From contig UQSV01000058.1 in NCBI GenBank assembly GCA_900543875.1, positions 1 to 11,266 on the forward strand: a stretch of 11,266 bases of DNA, read 5' to 3'. Made by a program: the position numbers and the translations under genes. Shown piece by piece: positions 1-6,385 of the stretch (its first letter is position 1; each line of letters begins with the position of its first letter). A model generated the notes under the pieces. That model was not told the origin of the DNA and searched no databases. It was given only the letters and a program-made list of their open reading frames with translations. The DNA comes from an uncultured Coriobacteriaceae bacterium. Lineage in GTDB: Bacteria; Actinomycetota; Coriobacteriia; Coriobacteriales; Atopobiaceae.

Positions 1-804
1 GCACGCGAGGGCGCCGCCGCCAACGAGGCGCAGGCACGCGAGGCCGACCAGCCGCGCGAGGCCGACGACGCCCCCGTCACGGCCGGGCACGCCCTGCGCA
101 TCCACGCCGAGACGGGCAGCCACGTGACCGTGACGCTGCTCGTCGCCGCCACAGCGGGCGAACAGTACCTCGACAGCATGGGCATCGTCGCCGACGACCG
201 CGCCGAGGTCGAGGTGCGCCAGTACGTCATCGGCGCCGCCACCACGGCCCTGGGCACCAACGTCGACCTCACCGGAGACCGCAGCCGCCTCGACCTGTCG
301 CTTCGCTATCTCGCGGGCAAGGGCGAGAAGCTCGACCTTGGCTACGAGGTCCCCGTGCGCGGCCGCCACGCGCGTGCCAACCTCGCCATGACGGGCGTGC
401 TGTCAGACGACGCCCACAAGGCCCTGCGCGCCACGATCGACCTCGTCCACGGCTGCAAGGGTGCCAAGGGCACCGAGCAGGAGACCGTGCTCGTCTGCGG
501 CGACGACGTCGTGAACAAGACGCTGCCCACGATCCTGTGCGACGAGGACGACGTCGAGGGCAACCACGGCGCCGCCATCGGCTCCATCTCGCCCGACCAG
601 CTCGCCTACCTCGCAGACCGTGGCCTCACCGAGGAGGAGGTCGAGGGGCTGTTCCGCCGCGCCATCGTGGAGGACGCCGCCGCGACGCTTCCCGGCGCTG
701 CGCCCTCGGCCGTCGTAGCCTGGGCCCGCGAGACCCTGGGCAACGATGCCGCCGCAGAGATCGAGGCCTCCGTCGCGGACGGCGCCCGCGCGCTCGAGCA
801 GTAA
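1..804 (+). CDS. sufD: SufD, Fe-S cluster assembly scaffold subunit (5' end outside window)
   Basis: The frame is open from base 1 to a TAA at 802-804, giving the last 267 residues of a SufB/SufD-family protein; the true start lies upstream. SufD works with SufB and the ATPase SufC as the cytoplasmic scaffold on which Fe-S clusters are built from sulfur delivered by SufS/SufU. The visible part is the beta-helix core followed by the C-terminal helical domain with the family signature around window residues 178-208: DEDDVEGNHGAAIGSIS followed by DQLAYLADRGL. The His in GNHGAA (bases 565-567) aligns with the conserved SufD His, and the SufB-type GDxCGAH cysteine motif is absent, so SufD is favoured over SufB. 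An Ala/Glu/Arg-rich stretch in the first 25 visible residues comes from short DNA repeats. The stop is followed after 12 nt by sufS, so the genes are co-transcribed. The family is sure; the D versus B call is fairly sure. Confidence 0.86.
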   Translation, partial: AREGAAANEAQAREADQPREADDAPVTAGHALRIHAETGSHVTVTLLVAATAGEQYLDSMGIVADDRAEVEVRQYVIGAATTALGTNVDLTGDRSRLDLSLRYLAGKGEKLDLGYEVPVRGRHARANLAMTGVLSDDAHKALRATIDLVHGCKGAKGTEQETVLVCGDDVVNKTLPTILCDEDDVEGNHGAAIGSISPDQLAYLADRGLTEEEVEGLFRRAIVEDAAATLPGAAPSAVVAWARETLGNDAAAEIEASVADGARALEQ

Positions 805-816
805 AGGAGGACACCC

Positions 817-2043
817 ATGTCCCAAGACATCGCCACCAACCCCTACAAGGCAGACTTCCCGCTGCTCGCGAGCCATCCCGAGCTCGCGTTCCTCGACAGC
901 GCGGCCACCGCGCAGAGACCCGCCGCGGTACTCGACGCCCAGCGCTCGTTCTACGAGACGATGAACGCAAACCCCCTGCGCGGCCTCTACCAGCTCTCGG
1001 TCGACGCCACGCAGGCCATCGCCGACGCGCGCGCCAAGGTTGCCCGCTACATTGGCGCCACCGACCCCGACGAGGTCATCTTCACGCGCAACGCGAGCGA
1101 GTCGCTGAACCTCATCGCCAAGACCCTGGGGCCGAGCGTCCTGCACGAGGGCGACGAGGTGTGCATCTCAATCATGGAGCACCACTCCAACCTCATCCCC
1201 TGGCAGCAGGTCTGCCGCGCGGCCGGGGCCAGGCTCGTCTACCTGCGCCCCAACGACCAGGGCGTCATCACGCCCGAGGAGATTGCTGCAAAAATCGCCG
1301 AGCGCACCCGCATCGTCTCGGTGACGCACGTCTCCAACGTGCTGGGCGTCGAGAACCCCGTGCGCGCCATCGCCGACGCAGCGCATGCCCACGGCGCCAC
1401 CGTCATCGCCGACGCCGCGCAGTCGCTGCCGCACGTCCGCGTCGACGTCACCGAGCTTGGTGTCGATGCCCTGGCCTTCTCGGCCCACAAGCTGGGCGGT
1501 CCCATGGGCATTGGCGGGCTGTGGGGCAAGCGCAGCCTGCTTGAGGCCCTGCCGCCCTTCCTCACCGGCGGCGAGATGATCGACTCAGTGAGCGAGACCG
1601 ACGCCGTCTGGGCGCCCATCCCCGAGAAGTTCGAGGCGGGCACGCAGGACGCCGCGGGCATCTACGCCACGGGCGCGGCCCTCGACTACCTCGAGGCGCA
1701 CGACCGCGACGCCCTCGAGGAGCGCGAGCGCGAGCTGGCAGCCTACCTGTGCGAGCAACTCCAGGTCCTCCCCTTCATCCAGATCGTGGGCCCGGCAGAC
1801 CCGCGCGCCCACGTGGGTGCCGTCTCGTTCAACGTCGAGGGCATACACCCGCACGACGTCTCGAGCCTGCTCGACACCAAGGACGTCGCCATCCGCGCCG
1901 GCCACCACTGCGCGCAGCCGCTTCTTACCTGGATGGGCATCGAGAGCTGCTGCCGTGCGAGCGTGGCGTTCTACAACGACAAGGGCGACATTGACCAGCT
2001 CGTCGCTGGCCTCAAGTTCGTCTGGGAGGTCTTCCATGGCTAA
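817..2043 (+). CDS. sufS: SufS, group II cysteine desulfurase
   Basis: A 408-residue PLP enzyme that takes the sulfur from L-cysteine, leaving alanine and a persulfide for Fe-S assembly. The start ATG is preceded by AGGAGG (805-810) at 6 nt. Fold-type I aminotransferase features are all present: His122-His123 for PLP stacking, DAAQ at 199-202, the Schiff-base Lys225 in SAHKLGGP, and the persulfide-forming Cys365 in RAGHHCAQP with Arg380 behind it. His346 in GIHPHDV sits 19 residues before the catalytic Cys, the same spacing as the Bacillus SufS His that takes over a zinc ligand of SufU during sulfur transfer. Length is normal for the family. The 3' end overlaps sufU by 8 nt. Together these make it the SufU-dependent enzyme rather than IscS/NifS (which have a longer, flexible Cys loop) or the SufE-dependent type. 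Confidence 0.96.
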   Translation: MSQDIATNPYKADFPLLASHPELAFLDSAATAQRPAAVLDAQRSFYETMNANPLRGLYQLSVDATQAIADARAKVARYIGATDPDEVIFTRNASESLNLIAKTLGPSVLHEGDEVCISIMEHHSNLIPWQQVCRAAGARLVYLRPNDQGVITPEEIAAKIAERTRIVSVTHVSNVLGVENPVRAIADAAHAHGATVIADAAQSLPHVRVDVTELGVDALAFSAHKLGGPMGIGGLWGKRSLLEALPPFLTGGEMIDSVSETDAVWAPIPEKFEAGTQDAAGIYATGAALDYLEAHDRDALEERERELAAYLCEQLQVLPFIQIVGPADPRAHVGAVSFNVEGIHPHDVSSLLDTKDVAIRAGHHCAQPLLTWMGIESCCRASVAFYNDKGDIDQLVAGLKFVWEVFHG

Positions 2044-2539
2044 CGTCTACAGCCGCGCGCTCATGGACCACGTGAGCAGCCCCGACTACAAGTACAAGAT
2101 GAGCGAGCCCACGCTCTCGCACGAGGGCATCAACCCCAGCTGCGGCGACGACCTCGTGCTCGACGTACGCCTGGGAGACGACGGCACCATCGCCGAGGTC
2201 TCCTGGACCGGCCACGGCTGCGCCGTATCGCAGGGCTCGGCCGACATGATGAGCGACCTCATGGTGGGCGAGACCCCCGAGAACGCCCGCAAGCTCTGTC
2301 ACCTTTTTGGCCAGATGATCCGCGGCGAGCAGAAGGACACCGACGTGCTCGAAGAGCTCGACGAAGCCGCTGACCTGCAGAGCATCTCGCACATGCCCGC
2401 CCGCGTGAAGTGCGCCGAGCTCGCCTGGCGCACGCTCGACGAGATGCTCGCTCACCCCGACGAATCGCGCAAGGCCACGACCACCGAGGACGGCACCGAC
2501 GAGAATGGCAACCCGGTGCCCGTCAAGGGCGAGGAGTAG
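2036..2539 (+). CDS. sufU: SufU, zinc-dependent sulfurtransferase partner of SufS
   Basis: A 167-residue IscU-like protein that accepts persulfide sulfur from SufS. The ATG at 2036 lies inside the end of sufS (8-nt overlap) and has GGGAGG at 2024-2029, 6 nt upstream, so translation is probably coupled. The four zinc ligands of SufU are present: Cys36 and Asp38 in NPSCGDD, Cys62 in GHGCAVS, and Cys126 in ARVKCAELAW. An insertion of about 20 residues between the second and third Cys regions (around residues 93-115, rich in Glu/Asp) is the feature that separates SufU from IscU scaffolds. The last 25 residues (from about 142) are a polar, probably disordered tail rich in Asp, Glu, Thr and Asn, longer than in Bacillus SufU. 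An in-frame reading extends far upstream within sufS in another frame, but it has no homology and is ignored. Confidence 0.94.
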   Translation: MANVYSRALMDHVSSPDYKYKMSEPTLSHEGINPSCGDDLVLDVRLGDDGTIAEVSWTGHGCAVSQGSADMMSDLMVGETPENARKLCHLFGQMIRGEQKDTDVLEELDEAADLQSISHMPARVKCAELAWRTLDEMLAHPDESRKATTTEDGTDENGNPVPVKGEE

Positions 2540-2542
2540 ACG

Positions 2543-3031
2543 ATGGCCTCCGGCATCTCGACAAAGGGCCGCTACGCCCTGCGCGTCATGGCCGACCTCG
2601 CCATGAGCCAGGGCGAGGACGCCTGGGTGTCGCTTGGCGACATCTCCAAACGACAGGGCATCTCGCGCAAGTACCTCGAGCAGGTCATGGCGTCGCTGCA
2701 CAAGGCGCGTTTCGTCGTGAGCCAGCGCGGCAAGGGCGGCGGCTACCGGCTGCGCCGCGAGCCGTCCGAGTACACCCTGGGCGAGATCATCCGCGCCGCG
2801 GAGGGCAGCTCGCTGGCCCCTGTGTCGTGCCTTGACTGCTCGAGCGGCACGCTGTGCCCCCGCACCAAGGTATGCCCCACGCTGCCCGTCTGGCAGGAGC
2901 TGGGCGCGCTCATCAGCGGCTACCTCGACAGCAAGCACCTTTCGGACATCGTGAGCAACATGCATGGCCCCGAAGATGGCGAGAAGGCCCTCAAAGGGCT
3001 TGAGAGCCTTGGCGAGGGCCTGTGCAAGTAA
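2543..3031 (+). CDS. Rrf2-family, IscR-like Fe-S-sensing transcription regulator
   Basis: A 162-residue winged-helix protein starting at an ATG 3 nt after the sufU stop, with GAGGAG (2531-2536) inside the end of sufU as ribosome site. Residues 1-75 are the Rrf2 DNA-binding domain: STKGRYALRVM at the N-terminus, recognition helix GISRKYLEQVM (39-49) and wing GKGGGYRL (63-70). The sensor loop has Cys96, Cys99, Cys105 and Cys111. The last three keep the exact C-x5-C-x5-C spacing of the [2Fe-2S] ligands of IscR (Cys92, 98, 104). The residue matching the IscR His ligand, three after the last Cys, is Leu114, and Cys96 is extra. Residues 117-138 match the family dimer helix (WQEL...YLDSKHLSDIV). Being the last gene of the suf operon, it most likely controls that operon by feedback; this is inferred from position and family. 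Confidence 0.93.
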   Translation: MASGISTKGRYALRVMADLAMSQGEDAWVSLGDISKRQGISRKYLEQVMASLHKARFVVSQRGKGGGYRLRREPSEYTLGEIIRAAEGSSLAPVSCLDCSSGTLCPRTKVCPTLPVWQELGALISGYLDSKHLSDIVSNMHGPEDGEKALKGLESLGEGLCK

Positions 3032-3106
3032 CGACGCGCGAAAAGCACCCACAAGGCCTGCTTGCCTAGCTAGGGAGCGGCCCCCGCCAGCGACAAGCAA
3101 CGTTTG

Positions 3107-3147
3107 CGCCCCAGAAGACGTCTCAGCGCCTTCTGGGGCGTTTTGTT
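3107..3147 (+). terminator. Rho-independent terminator of the suf operon
   Basis: A perfect 11-bp stem (CGCCCCAGAAG at 3107-3117 with CTTCTGGGGCG at 3130-3140), a 12-nt loop, then TTTTGTT. It lies 75 nt after the regulator gene, so it closes the sufD-sufS-sufU-rrf2 transcript. Its upstream side has no matching A-run, so it is not obviously bidirectional. Confidence 0.88.
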
Positions 3148-3166
3148 AGGCCGACGCCAACGGAGC

Positions 3167-3198
3167 CCGGCATCGACGGGGCACTATGGCGATGCCGG
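3167..3198. repeat. Short hairpin in the convergent intergenic region
   Basis: A 9-bp inverted repeat, CCGGCATCG (3167-3175) and CGATGCCGG (3190-3198), around a 14-nt loop. The right arm is itself part of a 12-bp palindrome GATGCCGGCATC (3191-3202), so CCGGCATCG also occurs twice as a direct repeat 28 bp apart. No T-run follows, so it is not a terminator by itself. It could extend the 3' structure of suf readthrough RNA or be a protein site. Confidence 0.5.
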
Positions 3199-3244
3199 CA
3201 TCGGATCCATACGAGTCGCCCCTCCATACATTCCTAGCCTCCCG

Positions 3245-3313
3245 CAGATTCCTAGGAAAATGTCGTTAGGCGTATTTAAAGGATATGTATAACGGCATTT
3301 TCCTAGGAATCTG
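3245..3313. repeat. Long inverted repeat with CCTAGG palindromes in an AT-rich island
   Basis: The left arm CAGATTCCTAGGAAAATG (3245-3262) is repeated perfectly in reverse complement at 3296-3313. After one mismatch the pairing continues for 5 bp (CGTTA 3264-3268, TAACG 3290-3294), leaving a 21-nt AT-rich centre. Each arm holds the self-complementary 10-mer TTCCTAGGAA (3249-3258 and 3300-3309, centres 51 bp apart). A third partial copy TTCCTAG lies at 3231-3237, 18 bp before the left one. The block lies between two converging terminators and is much richer in A/T than the sequence around it. It may be a two-site protein target, a miniature inverted-repeat element or the remnant ends of a mobile element; nothing in it resembles a transposase gene. 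Confidence 0.85.
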
Positions 3314-3363
3314 TAGGCGGTGACTGCGCGCAGCGCCTCGAACACGTAGTGTCGTACCAACAC

Positions 3364-3398
3364 AAAAAGCGGCCGCCCTGCTGATGCAAGGCGGCCGC
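3364..3398 (-). terminator. Rho-independent terminator of the NlpC/P60 gene
   Basis: On the minus strand a perfect 9-bp G/C stem (GCGGCCGCC, 12-nt loop, GGCGGCCGC; plus-strand arms 3369-3377 and 3390-3398) is followed by TTTTT. It starts 26 nt after the stop codon of the minus-strand hydrolase gene. Confidence 0.86.
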
Positions 3399-3424
3399 AG
3401 CCGCAACTCTCTATGTGGCAGGCG

Positions 3425-4552
3425 CTAGACGGCAGAGCCGGCGCGCGAGAAGCTCGAGAGTGAGCCATAACCGCAGCCCTGGGACGGACTGAAGGCCTCA
3501 ATCGTGGTGCCACCGCCGATGTAGATGCCCACGTGGCCCGGCCTCCACACGATGTCGCCCGGCTCGGCCTGGGAGGCCGGCTTGTTGCAGTAGCCAGCGA
3601 GCTGCGCGGAGCTGTGCGGCACGTAGATGCCGGCAGCGGCGTAGCAGGCCTGGACAAGGCCAGAGCAGTCGTAGTTGTCGGGGCCGGAGGCGCCATAGAC
3701 ATAGCCGCAGCCAACGAGGCTGTAGGCACGGCTGATGATGGCGTTGCGGGCACCCGAGCCGATGGAGCTGCCGCCCGAGGTGGATCCACCGTTGGACGAG
3801 CTGCCGTTATTGCCCGAGTTGTTGTTGCTACCGTTGTTGTTCGAATTCGAGTTGCTGTTCGAGTTCGCGCTGTTGTTGGTGCCGGCGTTGGCGTTGCCCT
3901 CGGGCACGTAGTTGTCCTGGGCGGCCTTCTCCTCAGCTGCCTTGCGAGCGGCCTCTTGCTCGGCCTCGCGGGCGGCCTGCTCGGCGGCCAGGGCGTCCTG
4001 GACCTGTTGGTCAAGGGAGCTCACGTAGCTCTGGGCCTCGTTGACCTTGTCATTGAGCTCGGCCTGCTGGGCCTGTTGGTCGCTCAGGAGCTGCTGCTGC
4101 TCGGCCTGCTTCTGGTCGAGCTCGGCCTGGATGTCCTTGACGTTCTGGATGACCTGGGCGTCGGAGTCGCTCACCTTGGAGGCGTACGTGACGCGGTTGA
4201 CGAGGTCTTCGAAGCTCGTGGAATCAAACAGAATCGAGACAAGCGAGACGCCGCCGGTCTTGTAGTTGGACGACACGCGGCTGGCGAGTACGTCCTGGGC
4301 CTCGGCGAGCTCGCTCTTCTTCTGGTCAATCTCGGCGTTGGTGTTGTCGAGGTCAACCTGCGTGTTGTTGACCTGCTCGCTGACCTGCTCGGCCTGGGAG
4401 TAGAGGTCACTCAGGTGTGCGTTGGCCTCGTCGAGTTTGGCCTGGAGCTGCTCGGACGTATCGGCCACGGCAAGCGTGGGAAGGCCCGTGAGAACCGTGG
4501 CGCCAAGGGTGATGGCGGCGGCGGCACGGACGAGATGGGTGCGAATGGTCAA
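3425..4552 (-). CDS. Secreted PcsB-like NlpC/P60 peptidoglycan hydrolase
   Basis: A 375-residue exported protein, expected to cut peptide stems in peptidoglycan during growth or division. The start is taken as TTG at 4552: it places a short basic N-terminus (residues 1-9) directly before a hydrophobic signal segment and the cleavage site AVA30-Asp31, and AAGGG lies 8 nt upstream. No ATG or GTG fits better. Residues 31-215 form a long coiled coil with the PcsB/CwlO-type break SNYKTGGVSLVSILFDS near 94-112. Residues 218-266 are a Ser/Asn/Gly linker. Residues 268-375 are the NlpC/P60 domain, with nucleophile Cys296 in YDCSGLV and His340 in RPGHVGIYIG. The third catalytic position, usually His/Asn/Gln, is Glu352 in TIEAF. 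The gene stands alone, with its own promoter and terminator. Confidence 0.94.
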   Translation of the reverse strand: MTIRTHLVRAAAAITLGATVLTGLPTLAVADTSEQLQAKLDEANAHLSDLYSQAEQVSEQVNNTQVDLDNTNAEIDQKKSELAEAQDVLASRVSSNYKTGGVSLVSILFDSTSFEDLVNRVTYASKVSDSDAQVIQNVKDIQAELDQKQAEQQQLLSDQQAQQAELNDKVNEAQSYVSSLDQQVQDALAAEQAAREAEQEAARKAAEEKAAQDNYVPEGNANAGTNNSANSNSNSNSNNNGSNNNSGNNGSSSNGGSTSGGSSIGSGARNAIISRAYSLVGCGYVYGASGPDNYDCSGLVQACYAAAGIYVPHSSAQLAGYCNKPASQAEPGDIVWRPGHVGIYIGGGTTIEAFSPSQGCGYGSLSSFSRAGSAV

Positions 4553-4613
4553 GGGGCTGTCCCTTCGTTTTGGGTACAGATATGGGCGGAAGACCGCCTT
4601 GAGCTGTCCTTGT

Positions 4614-4642
4614 ATGATACCGCGCCCGCCCAAACCAACCAA
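4614..4642 (-). promoter_or_regulatory. Probable promoter of the NlpC/P60 gene
   Basis: On the minus strand TTGGTT (plus 4637-4642) is separated by exactly 17 nt from TATCAT (plus 4614-4619). This would start RNA about 55 nt before the TTG start codon. The leader has a short inverted repeat (GGCGG/CCGCC near 4575-4598). It is a good but not perfect sigma-70-type match in the only suitable gap. Confidence 0.5.
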
Positions 4643-4692
4643 ACCGATGTGGACGAGCGGTGAATCTGGCAGGTGGCGCGCGGGCGTATTTC

Positions 4693-4746
4693 GGCCGCTT
4701 CCTGGCGGCCACCCTACAATGTGGTGCACATCCACAACGGTAGGAG
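4693..4746 (+). promoter_or_regulatory. Possible promoter and ribosome site of the membrane-protein gene
   Basis: A TACAAT -10-like hexamer lies at 4715-4720, 34 nt before the start codon; no convincing -35 box is seen at 16-18 nt. Just upstream is a 6-bp inverted repeat GGCCGC/GCGGCC (4693-4698, 4705-4710), and the leader contains TGTGG/CCACA (4720-4724, 4732-4736); either could bind a regulator. AGGAG at 4742-4746, 7 nt before the ATG at 4754, is the ribosome site and fixes the start. Confidence 0.35.
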
Positions 4747-4753
4747 CGCAAGC

Positions 4754-5545
4754 ATGGCACAGCAGCAGGGAAACGCGCGGGACGAGAAGGGCCCGCGCAA
4801 GGGTCTTCTGGACGAGCTGTCGCTCTCGCAGGTGGTTGCCGGCGCCCTGGCCGCGGTGACGAGCGTGGCCCTCTCGAGCAAGATCGGCATCGCGGGCTCG
4901 CTCATTGGCGTGGCCGTGGCCTCGGTCGTCTCGACGGTGGCCTCGCAGCTCTACCGCGGCATGCTGCGTCGCGGCAGCGACAAGTTGCGCGAGCTCGCCT
5001 CGACCGACGAGGCCGCCGATCAGGGCAACCCCTACGGGCTCGACCGCAGGGGTTGCGAGGACGAGCCCCTCTCCCCCACCTATGGCGCAAGCGGCCAGGA
5101 CGCGCCCGCGCCCCGCGTGGCGCCCGCGTCGATTCGCGAGGCCGTGCACCTGCGCCACCAGCAGGCGGTCCACCGCCGCGTCATGGCGGCGGCCGTCGTC
5201 TCATCGCTCGTGGCCGTGGCGGCGACCGCCCTCGTCATCATGGCGGCAACGCACGGCGAGGGCCTGGGCCAGCGCATCGGCGCCGTCGAGCAGCCCGCTG
5301 CCACCACCGAGACCGCCACCCATGCGGCCAAGACGCACGAGACGGCCCAGTCTCCCACCACAGCCGAGCATGCCGCCACCGCAGCGAGCCCCGCGGCCGG
5401 CGACGTCGCCAGCAAGGGCGGCGAGCAGGAGGCCACGACGCCAGACGCCACCTCCCCCACCACGAACGGCACAAACGAAAACGTGCCGGGCACGCCAACG
5501 CAGGACGCATCCGGCACGCAAGGCGGCGCGGCCGCCAACCAATAG
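4754..5545 (+). CDS. Membrane protein of unknown function with A/T/P-rich tail
   Basis: A 263-residue protein; the start is set by AGGAG 7 nt upstream. I cannot assign a function. Residues 1-22 are polar and basic. Residues 24-66 are hydrophobic and small-residue-rich (LSQVVAGALAAVTSVALSSK, then GIAGSLIGVAVASVVSTV), a pattern recurring in uncharacterised actinobacterial membrane proteins and possibly a re-entrant or two-helix hairpin. Residues 68-142 are charged and probably cytoplasmic. Residues 143-166 are a clear transmembrane helix. The remaining 97 residues are rich in Ala, Thr, Pro, Gly and Glu, low in complexity, and likely extracytoplasmic. The family idea is from recall, not from a search. 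It is transcribed divergently from the cell-wall hydrolase, so a link to the envelope is possible but unproven. No clear terminator is seen in the 68 bp before the convergent mtnN end. Confidence 0.88.
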   Translation: MAQQQGNARDEKGPRKGLLDELSLSQVVAGALAAVTSVALSSKIGIAGSLIGVAVASVVSTVASQLYRGMLRRGSDKLRELASTDEAADQGNPYGLDRRGCEDEPLSPTYGASGQDAPAPRVAPASIREAVHLRHQQAVHRRVMAAAVVSSLVAVAATALVIMAATHGEGLGQRIGAVEQPAATTETATHAAKTHETAQSPTTAEHAATAASPAAGDVASKGGEQEATTPDATSPTTNGTNENVPGTPTQDASGTQGGAAANQ

Positions 5546-5613
5546 AGCAAGCGGGCGGCACGCATCACCCCAGCATGCAAGGCGAGAGCCGTACGCCCCG
5601 GTCGTTCGAGCAG

Positions 5614-6318
5614 CTACGCAATCGCAGGTAGCGCCGCGAGCACGATGCTCGCGCAGCGCGCCGCCGCAGCCTTCTCGAACTCGGCGTAGGAGACGTCGCC
5701 CGAATCGTCGGCCTTGTCGGAGATAGCGCGCACCACCACAAACGGCACGTCCGCGAGGTGGCACACGTGCGCGATTGCGGCACCCTCCATCTCGCAGCAC
5801 AGGCCGCCAAACGTGTCGATGATGCGTTGCTTGGCCGCGGCCGAGCCAATGAACTGGTCGCCCGAGCAGACGCGTCCCTCAAAGACCTGCACGCCGCCCA
5901 CCTCACGGGCCGCCGCCATCGCCGCGCGGCGCAGCGCGGGGTCCGCCTCGAAGGCCACGATGTGCTCGTCGGGGTGCTCGCCCGGCGCATAGCCCAGGGG
6001 CGTCACGTCCATGTCATGCTCGACGGCCTCGGTGGAGACTACGATGTCGCCGATCTCGATGCGCATGTCGAGCGAGCCCGCCACGCCTGTGTTAATCACG
6101 TGGGTGCAGCCCTCGATGCAGGTGAGCGTCTGTGCGCAGACGGCGGCGTTGACCTTGCCCACGCCGCACTTCACGACCACGGCGGGCACGCCCGCAAGCA
6201 TGCCCTCGCAAAGCTCCATGCCCGCGACGCTGCGCACGCGGGCGCCCTCCATCTTGGCCTTGAGCAGCGCCACCTCGGAATCCATCGCGCCAATGATGCC
6301 AACCTTGACCTGACTCAT
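5614..6318 (-). CDS. mtnN: 5'-methylthioadenosine/S-adenosylhomocysteine nucleosidase
   Basis: A 234-residue cytoplasmic enzyme that hydrolyses methylthioadenosine, S-adenosylhomocysteine and 5'-deoxyadenosine to adenine plus the thioribose product. This relieves inhibition of SAM-dependent enzymes and radical-SAM enzymes and feeds methionine recycling. It aligns along its full length with the E. coli enzyme: IGAMDSEV with Glu15 (E. coli Glu12), CEMEGAAIAHVC with Glu178 (Glu174), and VRAISDKAD with the catalytic Asp201 (Asp197). The loop GVGKVNAA (52-59) and NTGVAGSLD (76-84) are also conserved. The ATG at 6318 has GAGAGG 6 nt upstream (6325-6330); an in-frame extension to 6381 lacks homology and is not used. 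It is a single gene facing the end of the membrane-protein gene. Confidence 0.96.
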   Translation of the reverse strand: MSQVKVGIIGAMDSEVALLKAKMEGARVRSVAGMELCEGMLAGVPAVVVKCGVGKVNAAVCAQTLTCIEGCTHVINTGVAGSLDMRIEIGDIVVSTEAVEHDMDVTPLGYAPGEHPDEHIVAFEADPALRRAAMAAAREVGGVQVFEGRVCSGDQFIGSAAAKQRIIDTFGGLCCEMEGAAIAHVCHLADVPFVVVRAISDKADDSGDVSYAEFEKAAAARCASIVLAALPAIA

Positions 6319-6348
6319 GAAGCACCTCTCTCGCTCGTGTACGCAGCA

Positions 6349-6354
6349 ACTATA
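6349..6354 (-). promoter_or_regulatory. Possible -10 element for mtnN
   Basis: On the minus strand TATAGT (5 of 6 bases of the consensus) sits about 30 nt before the mtnN start codon, which would give a leader of about 25 nt. No good -35 hexamer is found 16-18 nt upstream, so this promoter may be weak or activator-dependent. The repeat cluster begins about 30 bp further upstream. Confidence 0.35.
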
Positions 6355-6385
6355 CCCCGCCACGCCCGCGAGCCGCTCCATACGC

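Noticed and set aside
403..1146. Minus-strand frame opposite sufD/sufS
   Set aside because: A shadow of the sufD and sufS reading frames; composition is biased and nothing resembles a protein family.
3104..3292. Small plus-strand ORF after the suf terminator
   Set aside because: It starts inside the terminator hairpin, crosses the inverted-repeat block, and has no ribosome site or recognisable protein features.
3533..4663. Open plus-strand frame opposite the NlpC/P60 gene
   Set aside because: Val/Leu/Gly-rich translation of the complement of a coiled-coil gene; no start signals and no recognisable domain.
4553..5173. N-terminal extension of the NlpC/P60 frame up to 5173
   Set aside because: It would overlap the divergent membrane-protein gene, bury the signal peptide in the middle of the protein, and run through the predicted promoter.
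6319..6381. Longer mtnN start at 6381
   Set aside because: The extra 21 residues have no counterpart in MTA/SAH nucleosidases, while the ATG at 6318 has a good ribosome site and matches the family N-terminus.
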